DNA of 60,089 nucleotides. Origin: Acholeplasmatales bacterium (GTDB lineage: Bacteria; Bacillota_I; Bacilli_A; Acholeplasmatales; Anaeroplasmataceae). Shown piece after piece: positions 35,492 to 44,407 of this stretch. Positions within the stretch are counted from its first letter, which is position 1. Each line of letters begins with the position of its first letter. Made by a program: the position numbers and the translations under genes. The DNA lies in contig JAFSJY010000069.1 in assembly GCA_017449215.1 (NCBI GenBank), positions 1-60,089 of the forward strand, in the 5' to 3' direction. Under the pieces are notes generated by a model. That model saw only the letters and a list, made by a program, of their open reading frames with translations. It ran no database searches and was not told the DNA's origin.

Positions 35492-36751
35492 CTACTTCTT
35501 TAATGTAATAGTGGCAATTGTGCCTTTGTTAATTACACTTTTAATGTCTAAGCTACCATTACACATATTTTTAATACGATATTTTATGTTATCAATACCA
35601 TAATGGTTTTCTTCCTTTTTAACATCATCATTATTAAATCCAACACCATTATCCTCTATTACAATAACATAAGAATCCTCTTCTTCGTATGTACTAATTT
35701 TTAATGTTCCACCTTCAACCTTTTTTAAAATACCATGCTTAATTGCATTTTCAACAATTGGCTGAATACTTAATACTGGCACATTAAAATCTGTTGTTTT
35801 TAAATCATAAATAATATTAATTCTATCATCAAATCTTAATTTCTCTAAAGATATATATGTTTCAATATGCTTTAGCTCATCCTCAAATGGAATTAATTTA
35901 ACATCTGTTAATGATGATAAGTTTCTTCTTAAATATTCTGTAAAATTATCTAATGCCTCTTGAGCCTTTTCAGGATCAATTGTAATTAATGTAGATATTG
36001 CAGATAAAGAATTATAAACAAAATGAGGCTGAATTTGAGATAGCATTATGTTAATCTGTGCATCCCTAATCTTTTCTTTTTGCATCGAGATTTGGAAATT
36101 CTTTTCAACTCCTATAAATACGAATAGTACCTCAATAGCTACTATAATAGATGCATATGCAATTGCATATCCCTTAAATACATTTTGTAATATTATCGCA
36201 ATAAAAGGTAATACACAATATAAAGCAAATGCTATTTTTTCTCTTGAATTTAGCTTTTTACTAGCAACTGCTGTAACAAATATAGCTGTAAACATAATAA
36301 ACTGATATCCTTGAGATATTATCATGGTATTACTTCTTAAATATACTCCGTTTTCTGCAGTGAAGAATATACCAGTAAATATATTTATAATATCTAATAT
36401 GCAAAAAATAGTAAACGAGCTTAAGTTAATGATATAAAATGTTTTACCAATCTTATTTGGTAATTCTGTATAATTCTTCATATATCTAAATAATAGTAAT
36501 AATTCAATATTATTCATTATATAAAATGAAGTGTAAAAAGCAATGATAAAACCATTGCTAGAATATGACATTCTAATAAATGTAAATGCCAAATATATAG
36601 AAAAATGAAGAATAGTGAAAATAAAAAAATCTAATAAACACATTTCATCTTTTCTTTTGTTCTTTTTTAAAATGATGCTTATGATATGTACTATAAACAT
36701 TAAGATACCAATAATACATACAGTAGCGTTAAAAATATAACTGTTTTCCAT
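35492..36751 (-). CDS. LytS-type sensor histidine kinase
   Basis: This 419-residue protein has about six TM helices in residues 5-215 with short loops and no large sensor domain. A His_kinase domain follows, with the H box QIQPHFVYNSLSA near 245, the N box QPIVENAIKHG and the G box EDNGVGFNND. It would phosphorylate the SARP-type regulator encoded right after it. The promoter at 36763-36791 places the transcript start about five bases before this ATG and no ribosome binding site is present, so the message may be leaderless. A membrane-embedded signal is likely by architecture. Confidence 0.88.
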   Translation of the reverse strand: MENSYIFNATVCIIGILMFIVHIISIILKKNKRKDEMCLLDFFIFTILHFSIYLAFTFIRMSYSSNGFIIAFYTSFYIMNNIELLLLFRYMKNYTELPNKIGKTFYIINLSSFTIFCILDIINIFTGIFFTAENGVYLRSNTMIISQGYQFIMFTAIFVTAVASKKLNSREKIAFALYCVLPFIAIILQNVFKGYAIAYASIIVAIEVLFVFIGVEKNFQISMQKEKIRDAQINIMLSQIQPHFVYNSLSAISTLITIDPEKAQEALDNFTEYLRRNLSSLTDVKLIPFEDELKHIETYISLEKLRFDDRINIIYDLKTTDFNVPVLSIQPIVENAIKHGILKKVEGGTLKISTYEEEDSYVIVIEDNGVGFNNDDVKKEENHYGIDNIKYRIKNMCNGSLDIKSVINKGTIATITLKK

Positions 36752-36762
36752 AGCTTTATTTT

Positions 36763-36791
36763 ATCATATTTTAAATTCACAAAATAGTCAA
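36763..36791 (-). promoter_or_regulatory. Promoter of the histidine kinase operon (possibly leaderless)
   Basis: On the minus strand TTGACT (36786-36791) and TATGAT (36763-36768) are 17 bases apart. The ATG at 36751 begins only about five bases after the expected start site. Confidence 0.6.
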
Positions 36792-36792
36792 A

Positions 36793-36820
36793 AAAAAGAA
36801 AAAATCATCTAAATAGATGA
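36793..36820 (-). terminator. Terminator after the second HD-GYP gene
   Basis: On the minus strand TCATCTATTTAGATGA folds as a hairpin (36805-36820), followed by TTTTTTC and a further T tract. Confidence 0.75.
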
Positions 36821-36822
36821 CT

Positions 36823-38040
36823 TTAACTTATTCTTTTTAGCAATTCTTCTCTTTCATCATTCATCTTATTATAAATCTTTTCAGCTTGATTCATTAATTG
36901 AATAGATGCCTTTAATATCTTATTTCTATTTTGCTTGAAGCATTCAACTACATCTATATCTAGTTTATCATTTTTAACATTATCCTCTAATATAGCTATA
37001 GTCTTATCAATACTCCAGGCTTCCTTATAGCTTCTTTTAGCTATTAATGCACTTATTACATCAGCTACCTGTAATATCTTTTGATCTAATGTTAGACATT
37101 TCCCAGGTACCTTATTAGGATAACCAGAACCATCTAATCTTTCATGATGACGATATGCTATTTCTATAATATCGTAATCCATTTTATTTTCTAATATCAT
37201 CTTAGTATATTCTACATGCTTCTTCATAATAGAATATTCTCTATCAGTTAATTTATCTGGCTTTTCTAATATTCTAAGTGGAATACATACCTTACCCAAA
37301 TCATGAGATAAACCTGCAACATAAATCTTACTACATCGCTTCTTATCGATTTTCATACATCTAGCAATCTTATAGGAAATAATCGCAGTTACCTTAGAAT
37401 GATAAAGAGTTTGAGAGCTATACATTTCGAATAATGATGATAGCATAGAAAAGAAATAAGTCTTTTCCTTTCTAGAAAACATCATTTTTGAAATGAATTT
37501 ATATACAACTGTTTTATAATGCATTGAATTTAATTCATAAAATAAATCAGTCTTTTTAACTAATCTATTTAAAGCAACAATATCTAAATATCCATACTTC
37601 TTATCTTCCTGCATTATCATTCTTAATGCTTCATCACTATCATTAGTAGATATTAAATATTGTGTGAATTTCTTAGCTATCTTTAATTTGTTATACCCCA
37701 TAATATTCTTAAGATTCTTTGAACCTAATATCTCAGGTAATAATAAGTCAGCATCATTTTTAATTGGTGAAAAATATTTTAAGAATAAATATGTTTCTAC
37801 AGTAGGATTAGATGCATTTTCGCCTTCATAATGCTTACCAACATTATTGAAGCATGAAATAAAAACTAAATGCTTCTTAGTTTTATAATCAACCTTAGAA
37901 AGCTTACATATCATATATGTTATATAAGCAAATTTAAGATTAAATTCCATTAATTTATCATCAATATTTTTCATAAAATCTATGGCAATACTCCATAGAT
38001 TTTTTGTTTCTACTACTTTTCTACAATTTGGCTCTAGCAT
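36823..38040 (-). CDS. HD-GYP domain phosphodiesterase
   Basis: This 405-residue soluble protein has about 190 N-terminal residues of unknown fold. An HD-GYP domain follows at about 205-370: HSKVTAIISYKIA, GLSHDLGKVCIP, KKHVEYTKMIL and HHERLDGSGYP, with the metal ligands and GYP intact. It should hydrolyse c-di-GMP. The gene starts ten bases after the ABC exporter stop and therefore probably belongs to the RiPP-like cassette transcript, which is an unusual partner. The N-terminal part may bind a signal or protein. The start has only a weak GGTAG site. Confidence 0.87.
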   Translation of the reverse strand: MLEPNCRKVVETKNLWSIAIDFMKNIDDKLMEFNLKFAYITYMICKLSKVDYKTKKHLVFISCFNNVGKHYEGENASNPTVETYLFLKYFSPIKNDADLLLPEILGSKNLKNIMGYNKLKIAKKFTQYLISTNDSDEALRMIMQEDKKYGYLDIVALNRLVKKTDLFYELNSMHYKTVVYKFISKMMFSRKEKTYFFSMLSSLFEMYSSQTLYHSKVTAIISYKIARCMKIDKKRCSKIYVAGLSHDLGKVCIPLRILEKPDKLTDREYSIMKKHVEYTKMILENKMDYDIIEIAYRHHERLDGSGYPNKVPGKCLTLDQKILQVADVISALIAKRSYKEAWSIDKTIAILEDNVKNDKLDIDVVECFKQNRNKILKASIQLMNQAEKIYNKMNDEREELLKRIS

Positions 38041-38050
38041 AATCTACCTA

Positions 38051-39646
38051 CTACCTACTAATCTTAATTTTCTTTTCTGATTCTATTTCACTATTTCTAT
38101 GTGTGATATAGATAATTGTTTTATTTAAAGATAATAAATTATCAATTATTATTCTTTCATTTTCCTTATCTAGGCTACTACTAAATTCATCTAGTAGCAT
38201 TATTGGTCTATCATATAATATCAATATCGCAATTAATACTCTTTGTATTTGACCATATGATAATCCACTATTATTAGATATTTTAATATTTAATGATGGA
38301 TCAATATTTATTAATTCATCATAAATATTCGCAAGCTTTAAAGCATTTATAATTTTATCCATATCCTTAACACCAGTTAGAATATAAATATTTTCTAGAA
38401 TAGTTGCTGAAAATAATATATTTTCCTGTTGTAGATATGAGAATAAGCTTCTTGATTTATATGTATCATATTCCTTATCATTTAATATAAATTTTAAAGA
38501 ACCAGCATTTGGCTTTAAATATCCCATTAGTAGCATTAAAAGAGTAGTCTTACCAATTCCAGATTCTCCTTCTATTTTTAGGATATCTCCCTTATTTATT
38601 TTTAAATTCATATTATTGATAATTACTTTATCATCATATTTAAATGTTAAATCCTTAATATCAATATATTCAAAATCATCTATTTCATTTGAATTATCAA
38701 TATTTTCTAGCTCAAATAATTTATTTAATCTATCCTCAGATATATTACCTAAATTATAATTATTAATTAATCCTGATAAATTAATAAATGGAGCTTCAAT
38801 GTTATTTATTAATTGAATAATTGCGATTAAAGCACCATATGTATACACATTCTTTGCGATAAAATAAGCACCAACAATAATACATGCAGAATAAATAGTA
38901 GTTATAAAAGCATAGATAGATGAATTAGCTGTATAGAAGATTAAATTTCTAGTCTTCTTTTCCTTTTTAGCATTAGCATTTAAGGCTTCATAATAATCAT
39001 TTGATCTATTAGATGCGTTATAAGATATTATTTGCTTATGATGATTAAATGATTCAATAAAGAAATTAGAAGCTATTGAATCTGCCTCTAATACCTTCTT
39101 ATGATGAGGCTTAATTATTTTAGAATAGAATCTAGCTCCTATTAATGCTAATAAACCTATTCCTAGTAATATTATCATCATTAGCTTATATTTAGATTCA
39201 TCTAATAAAAATAATAAAATTAATGATATTAGACATCTAGATATTTGTTTAACAAATTGAGGAATTACAACTAGACTTCTTTTAATTACATTTTTAATAT
39301 CCTGCTCATATAATATCTCAATATCTCCAGCCTTAAATTGATATAAGCTATTTAAGGATTTATTAGACATTGATTTATATAATTCATTTTTTAATTTAAA
39401 TTCTAAGCTTATTTGATAATGAGAATATAAAAAATTATCAAATACCCTAACAATTACAGCAAGTAATGTTAAAGAAGAAATTAATACAATATAAAAAATA
39501 AGCTTATCGTAAGTCTTATTATCTATAGTAGATAAAGCAATTGCCTCATCAATTAAATATTTAGTTAAAAAGGGAATTGCTAATACTATAGCTGTAAATA
39601 ATAATCCTATAGCTGATAGTATTATTGGGTACTTTTTGCTTATCAT
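38051..39646 (-). CDS. ABC transporter, fused permease-ATPase (peptide exporter-like)
   Basis: This 531-residue half-transporter has six TM helices in residues 1-300 and an ATPase domain of about 320-531. The ATPase has Walker A EGESGIGKTT, Q loop YLQQEN, signature LSYGQIQRV and Walker B IMLLDEFSSSLD. It lacks an N-terminal C39 peptidase, so a leader must be removed by another enzyme. The ATG overlaps the stop of the S24/S26 peptidase gene (ATGA), the one TGA stop found in the window. With PqqD and an HPr-kinase-like gene upstream it fits export of a modified peptide; a lipid or drug substrate is possible. Confidence 0.85.
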   Translation of the reverse strand: MISKKYPIILSAIGLLFTAIVLAIPFLTKYLIDEAIALSTIDNKTYDKLIFYIVLISSLTLLAVIVRVFDNFLYSHYQISLEFKLKNELYKSMSNKSLNSLYQFKAGDIEILYEQDIKNVIKRSLVVIPQFVKQISRCLISLILLFLLDESKYKLMMIILLGIGLLALIGARFYSKIIKPHHKKVLEADSIASNFFIESFNHHKQIISYNASNRSNDYYEALNANAKKEKKTRNLIFYTANSSIYAFITTIYSACIIVGAYFIAKNVYTYGALIAIIQLINNIEAPFINLSGLINNYNLGNISEDRLNKLFELENIDNSNEIDDFEYIDIKDLTFKYDDKVIINNMNLKINKGDILKIEGESGIGKTTLLMLLMGYLKPNAGSLKFILNDKEYDTYKSRSLFSYLQQENILFSATILENIYILTGVKDMDKIINALKLANIYDELINIDPSLNIKISNNSGLSYGQIQRVLIAILILYDRPIMLLDEFSSSLDKENERIIIDNLLSLNKTIIYITHRNSEIESEKKIKISR

Positions 39647-40056
39647 TTATATATGTGACTAAATATAAATCTTACATATTTATTTTTAACAATAAATTTA
39701 TAAAATTTATATCTTACTCCTTTTAAATTATATGTTTTATTATTATGCTTTTTATAGCAAATAACCTTACCAATTAATTGGTCTTTTCTTACCTCTTCTA
39801 ATTTTACCTGATGGTCTCCAACTATATATAAAATATCATTTTTTATTTTTCTTAATCGATGTAATACAAAAGCACCATCATCTCTTCTAAAAAATAATAT
39901 ATCTCCAACCTTATATGTATCTATCTTACATATAGTAACAACATCATCATTTTTTAATAATGGTCTCATTGAAGATCCTTTTACAGGAAATGAAAAAGTC
40001 TTATTTTCATTAAATGCTTCTAAAATTAGAGGATAAAACTTCTCTACCTTAATCAC
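39643..40056 (-). CDS. S24/S26 family signal-peptidase-like protein
   Basis: This 137-residue protein has the serine box FPVKGSSMRPLL at 23-34 and the second conserved box VGDILFF, then VLHRLRKI. In S24/S26 enzymes a lysine usually follows; here the His-Arg pair recalls the Ser-His type found in SipW and archaeal/eukaryotic signal peptidases. There is no N-terminal TM anchor, only a C-terminal basic, weakly hydrophobic segment. The start is GTG with GAGGAA six bases before it, overlapping the PqqD gene by eight bases. It may cleave the leader of a peptide made elsewhere; a LexA-like autoprotease is less likely since no DNA-binding domain exists. Confidence 0.75.
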   Translation of the reverse strand: MIKVEKFYPLILEAFNENKTFSFPVKGSSMRPLLKNDDVVTICKIDTYKVGDILFFRRDDGAFVLHRLRKIKNDILYIVGDHQVKLEEVRKDQLIGKVICYKKHNNKTYNLKGVRYKFYKFIVKNKYVRFIFSHIYK

Positions 40057-40315
40057 TATAGATTCCTCTAATCTCTAATTCTTTTATAAATTCATCTAAA
40101 TCATTAGATAAAACATCTCTAGGTGCGTTATATTCCTTGGCTAATAATTCTAATACCTCTTCCTTAGTATGATCCTTTAGATTATTAAAGATGAAAGCAC
40201 CAACCTCATTTGTATTAAATATTTTAGAAAAATTAACATTATTATTAGATACAGGTATTATCATATATTCATTACCTACCTGTTTTAACATAAAATTCTT
40301 ATTTAACAATTTCAT
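40049..40315 (-). CDS. PqqD family peptide-binding protein
   Basis: This 88-residue protein has the PqqD/RRE fold pattern: an N-terminal beta segment (KNFMLKQVGNEYMIIP), then NEVGAFIFNNL, helix EEVLELLAKEYN and a C-terminal helix DLDEFIKELEIRG. PqqD proteins bind leader peptides of RiPPs and present them to modifying enzymes. The start at 40315 overlaps the kinase gene by 17 bases. Stand-alone PqqD next to HPr-kinase-like and transporter genes occurs in lasso-peptide-like and other RiPP clusters. No radical SAM, cyclase or precursor gene is next to it here. Confidence 0.85.
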   Translation of the reverse strand: MKLLNKNFMLKQVGNEYMIIPVSNNNVNFSKIFNTNEVGAFIFNNLKDHTKEEVLELLAKEYNAPRDVLSNDLDEFIKELEIRGIYSD

Positions 40316-41117
40316 CAATCCTTTCTCTTATAGTACTAAAGGCCTCATATTCCATATTGCAGCCATAATATAATATTGGTAATTCTAATATTTTATCTAT
40401 TATTCTATTCCATTTATCCTTATTAGAATCATTAGGTACTACTATCTGTCCTAATAATAACTTAAAGGCTTGAGCCTTTGAAATATTCTTAATAATATTT
40501 TCTTTAGATTGAAATAAAAATATAATTACATCTAATGTTGAATTAATATTATTTTCAACAAAATGCTTACCACACCAAGGATTTGGTGTGATATATAATT
40601 TATCATTCTTTAATGTAATGATATTCTTATCATCATTAATAGGAATAGCATTACCATATTTTTGCCATAATCTTCTATGAGTAGATTTACCTGTTCCACT
40701 CTTAGCACTAAATGCTATACCAATATCATTGTATTTTATAGTTGATGAATGGAATAGGATAGAATCTGTATTGGAGCATACTATATCAAATATTGCATAT
40801 TGAGATAATAAATATTCATCATAAAAATTATTATTTTCATCATTATAAATATTTATTTTATTTCCATCATATTCAATATATGCATATACCTTTCCATTTA
40901 AATTCTTTTGTCTTTGAATAATTTTATTTCCAATTCTAAATTTGTCATAAAATTCAGTTTCCATAAATGGATTATTTAATTCTAAATCAAATTTATTAAA
41001 TGAAGAATTAATAAAAAATGAAGGCTTTTTATCAGTTTTATAATCACCTAATGTTTTAAATTCATTTTCATATATTAAATTAATTTCAATTACTAAATCT
41101 GAAATAGAAATTACCAT
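40299..41117 (-). CDS. HPr kinase-like ATP-binding protein (RiPP-associated)
   Basis: This 272-residue protein has a Walker A GIAFSAKSGTGKSTHRRLW near 130-150, as in HPr kinase/PEP carboxykinase folds. NDDKN near 165 is a likely metal/base site. The N-terminal 110 residues are beta-rich. It differs from true HprK, which has about 310 residues and a different N-domain. In RiPP clusters such kinases phosphorylate the precursor peptide, as known for lasso peptides of the paeninodin type. The ATG follows GGTGAG. It is followed with overlaps by PqqD, peptidase and exporter genes. Confidence 0.8.
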   Translation of the reverse strand: MVISISDLVIEINLIYENEFKTLGDYKTDKKPSFFINSSFNKFDLELNNPFMETEFYDKFRIGNKIIQRQKNLNGKVYAYIEYDGNKINIYNDENNNFYDEYLLSQYAIFDIVCSNTDSILFHSSTIKYNDIGIAFSAKSGTGKSTHRRLWQKYGNAIPINDDKNIITLKNDKLYITPNPWCGKHFVENNINSTLDVIIFLFQSKENIIKNISKAQAFKLLLGQIVVPNDSNKDKWNRIIDKILELPILYYGCNMEYEAFSTIRERIDEIVK

Positions 41118-41158
41118 AAAAGCTCACCATTATTATTCTATCATTTTTATTATGATTT

Positions 41159-42655
41159 TTACTTATTTTTTATTATTTCTTCTACTGCATTTTTAATATT
41201 ATTAGCTGTGTCACTCGCAACCATTGTAATATTAGAATTTTTAATGCTTGCTAGCTCACCAGCTCTACCATTAATATAGGCAGCTCCGGCAGCAGAAAGT
41301 AATAAATTATCAGGGTTAGAAGCTACTATTGCCGCGATGATTCCAGATAATACATCACCTGATCCCGCAGTAGCCATTCCACTTACTCCCTTATTTACTA
41401 CATATACTAAATTACCATCTGTAATTATTGTTGATGGACCCTTTAATAATAATATTACATTATTATCTTTAGCATATTTTAAGCTCAAATTAACAGGATC
41501 ATTTTTAATTTCATCAATACTATATCCACTTAATCTTTCAAATTCCTTTAAATGTGGAGTTAATATAATTTTAGCCTTTGAATTTAATAAGAAATTCTTA
41601 TCTAATTTAGATAATGCATTTAATCCATCGGCATCAATTATTAATGTCTTATCATAATTCTTTAATATATATTCTAATATTAGCTTAGTATCATCTGTAT
41701 TACCAATTCCCATACCAAAGGCTATAGACTTTACCTTCTTAATAAATGATGATATTTCTTCTTCATTAAATTTAATATATAATCCATCATCTGATAAAGG
41801 ATAGATTGTACTTTCTAATATATTAGGAATAATGATTTTAGCTAATGATTTAGGAGTTGCTAGCATGCATACGCCAGCCCCTGCTCTCATAGCTGAATTT
41901 GCCATTTCTGCAAGTCTTATCGCACCACTATATGGTATAGAGCCACCTATTAATCCAATATAACCATAGCTACCCTTATTGGAATTATTCTTTCTTTCCT
42001 TAAATAATTCTAATAAATCGTTACCTTCTATTAGATAATAAGGATTTATTAGGTTATTTATGCCTATTTTTAAGGTTTTAATATTATTTATGTAATCTTT
42101 ACCATCATTTAAATAAAAGCCAGTTTTAGGGGCTTCTATCGCAAATGTTACATCCGACTTTATGGCAAGTGAAGCTTGACCATTATCACCATTTAAGCCA
42201 CTATTAATATCTACTGAAATCTTATAAGCCTTAGAATTATTAATTTCATTAATTATTTCCTTATAAGGAGATAATACATCTCCCTTAAAGCCAGTACCAA
42301 ATATACAATCAACAATAATATCATATGAATTAAAGCTAATTTTAGATAAATCATTAATTATTACATTAGCCTTATCCTTAATTAAATCAAAATAATATTT
42401 ACCATCATTTGAATACTTATCCTTAATAACATAAATTGTAGGAACAATATTATTTTCTAATAAATAATTAGCAAGCACATAACCATCACCTGCGTTATTA
42501 CCACTACCACTAACAATTAATATATTTCCATACCAATTAAATGCTTTAAATATTTCGTGGCCAGCATTTTTCATTAATTCCTTTGATGGAGTACCATTTA
42601 AGATTGTATTCTCATCACTTTTTCTCATATTTTCATTAGATATTATTTTGATCAT
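41159..42655 (-). CDS. nnr: Bifunctional NAD(P)H-hydrate epimerase / ADP-dependent dehydratase
   Basis: This 498-residue fusion repairs hydrated NADH and NADPH. The N-terminal YjeF_N epimerase of about 1-205 has VSGSGNNAGDGYVLANYL and VDCIFGTGFKG. The C-terminal ribokinase-like dehydratase of about 220-498 has GSYGYIGLIGGS, LILTPHLKEFERL and the ADP site AGSGDVLSGIIAA. The length matches E. coli Nnr (about 515). The enzyme is a housekeeping function; its place directly before the RiPP-like cassette (41-base gap) is likely incidental co-transcription. No clear promoter lies between it and the terminator just upstream. Confidence 0.93.
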   Translation of the reverse strand: MIKIISNENMRKSDENTILNGTPSKELMKNAGHEIFKAFNWYGNILIVSGSGNNAGDGYVLANYLLENNIVPTIYVIKDKYSNDGKYYFDLIKDKANVIINDLSKISFNSYDIIVDCIFGTGFKGDVLSPYKEIINEINNSKAYKISVDINSGLNGDNGQASLAIKSDVTFAIEAPKTGFYLNDGKDYINNIKTLKIGINNLINPYYLIEGNDLLELFKERKNNSNKGSYGYIGLIGGSIPYSGAIRLAEMANSAMRAGAGVCMLATPKSLAKIIIPNILESTIYPLSDDGLYIKFNEEEISSFIKKVKSIAFGMGIGNTDDTKLILEYILKNYDKTLIIDADGLNALSKLDKNFLLNSKAKIILTPHLKEFERLSGYSIDEIKNDPVNLSLKYAKDNNVILLLKGPSTIITDGNLVYVVNKGVSGMATAGSGDVLSGIIAAIVASNPDNLLLSAAGAAYINGRAGELASIKNSNITMVASDTANNIKNAVEEIIKNK

Positions 42656-42673
42656 ATTAAGACCCCATTTCCT

Positions 42674-42707
42674 AAAAAATACCCCTCAAGCATAAACCTA
42701 AGGGGTA
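42674..42707 (-). terminator. Terminator after the GGDEF/EAL pair
   Basis: On the minus strand TACCCCT pairs with AGGGGTA (42680-42707) around a 14-base loop, followed by TTTTTT. Confidence 0.85.
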
Positions 42708-42716
42708 TAAATTATT

Positions 42717-44393
42717 TTAGACTAAATCGTCATCGTCTAAACCAACAGCTTCTTCCTCAGCTGGAGCTTCCTCTTGAACCTCCTCATAAACTACCTCTTC
42801 AGTAGTTTCTGATGCTTGAGTATTTCTTACTCTATTAGTTTGACCTGAATTTTCCTTCATTGTACGTGCTAAGAATTCCTCTGGAGATTCTTCCTTAGGA
42901 GCATCAGCAGTGAAATTATCATTGCCAATGAATGCTTCACTATCTTCAAGAGCTGAGATATCGTCAAGTAATACACGATATTGATGTCTATCGATATATT
43001 CAATGAACGCATCTGTAGCTAATGGCTTAGCGAAGAAATAACCTTGACCTAATGCAACATGCTGAGCCTTAACATATTTACCAACTTCAGCAGTTTCGAT
43101 ACCTTCGCAGACTAATGTTCTATTATTATCTACTGCGTATTTAACAAGGATTTGTAATAATTTTTCCTTCATGAAGTTATTTTCAATATCCTTTAAGAAG
43201 CTTCTACCAAGCTTAATAACGTCGATAGGAGACTTTTGAATAGCTTGAACTGATTGACCATCTAGCTCAAAGCCATCGACTGCAATCTTAAAGCCGTAGT
43301 CACGAAGCTTATAAATGTTAGTTCTAATAACTGCGATTTTTTCCATAACCATGAAGTCAGAAATTTCTAGCATATAATGTTCTGGCTTAGCATTGTTCTT
43401 TTGCATGATATCAATGAACTTATTAGCTAAGTTAGAATCTAGTAGCTGCTTAGTAGAAAGGTTAAGTGATAATCTACATGTTACTGTAGGGAACTTTTCA
43501 GCTAGAGTATTGTGCATACGAATCATTGTTTCAATACCCCATTCACCAACCCACTTGATATCTCCTGATTGTTCAAGGACTTTTAAGAATGTAGCTGGGG
43601 CTTGGACACCCTTAGTTGGGTGATTCCAACGCATTAGGGCCTCGGCTCCTGCCAATACCTTTTCATTTAAGTTAACAATTGGCTGATAGTAAAGAACGAA
43701 TTCCTTATTTAAGATAGCATGCTTAACCTCTTGGAAGTAAGCCATGTTGTCCTTTTCTTCTTCAACGATTGAAGCATAGAAGTTAGTGAACTTATTACCA
43801 CCATCACGCTTAGAAACGTAAGTAGTTAATAATAGGTTAGAATATAAGTCATCAAAGTTTTCGCCAGCCTGTGGATATGTTGTAACACCTACAGATGCTG
43901 TAATATTAATTGTTTCACCAGCTGTAACCTGATAAGGCTGATCAATTACTTCTGTAATTCTTTGAGCTAGCTTTTCAATTCTTTGAATATTATCCTCATC
44001 CTTAACAAATACTAAGAATTCATCGTTAACATATCTAGTGATTGATGCTTTATAAGGTAATACTCTAATAATTCTATTAGCAACCTCTTTTAACAATTGA
44101 TCACAAGCATCATGACCAAATACTTCATTTAAATCACCAAATCCATCAATATCAATATAAAAAAGTGTAAATGCACCAAATCTATCAATCTTCTTAATAT
44201 AACCCTTGATAGATTCCTCCATTGCTTTCTTAGTTACTGCATTTTCAACAATAATTTGGCTAGCTTCTCTTTCCTTTCTAATGTTTCTTCTAATTAGGAA
44301 GAAGCAACCAGCACTTAAACCTAATGTAACTAGTATTGCCACAAATGTAAGAACGATTGCTGGACCAGTTTCCATTTCAAGAATATTTATCAT
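42717..44393 (-). CDS. Degenerate GGDEF-EAL membrane protein
   Basis: This 558-residue protein has one TM helix at about 12-35. A GGDEF domain follows at about 70-215, with the active-site motif changed to RYVNDEF. The EAL domain at about 225-470 keeps EALMRW but the catalytic DDFGTGYSS loop reads DGFELDGQS and KID reads IKLG. An acidic, disordered tail lies at about 480-558. Both enzymatic sites look defective, so it is probably a c-di-GMP or GTP receptor, or a scaffold. It is encoded 14 bases after the second GGDEF/EAL gene. The GC content of this gene looks somewhat higher than its neighbours by eye. Confidence 0.85.
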   Translation of the reverse strand: MINILEMETGPAIVLTFVAILVTLGLSAGCFFLIRRNIRKEREASQIIVENAVTKKAMEESIKGYIKKIDRFGAFTLFYIDIDGFGDLNEVFGHDACDQLLKEVANRIIRVLPYKASITRYVNDEFLVFVKDEDNIQRIEKLAQRITEVIDQPYQVTAGETINITASVGVTTYPQAGENFDDLYSNLLLTTYVSKRDGGNKFTNFYASIVEEEKDNMAYFQEVKHAILNKEFVLYYQPIVNLNEKVLAGAEALMRWNHPTKGVQAPATFLKVLEQSGDIKWVGEWGIETMIRMHNTLAEKFPTVTCRLSLNLSTKQLLDSNLANKFIDIMQKNNAKPEHYMLEISDFMVMEKIAVIRTNIYKLRDYGFKIAVDGFELDGQSVQAIQKSPIDVIKLGRSFLKDIENNFMKEKLLQILVKYAVDNNRTLVCEGIETAEVGKYVKAQHVALGQGYFFAKPLATDAFIEYIDRHQYRVLLDDISALEDSEAFIGNDNFTADAPKEESPEEFLARTMKENSGQTNRVRNTQASETTEEVVYEEVQEEAPAEEEAVGLDDDDLV

Positions 44394-44407
44394 TTTACTG
44401 ATACCTC

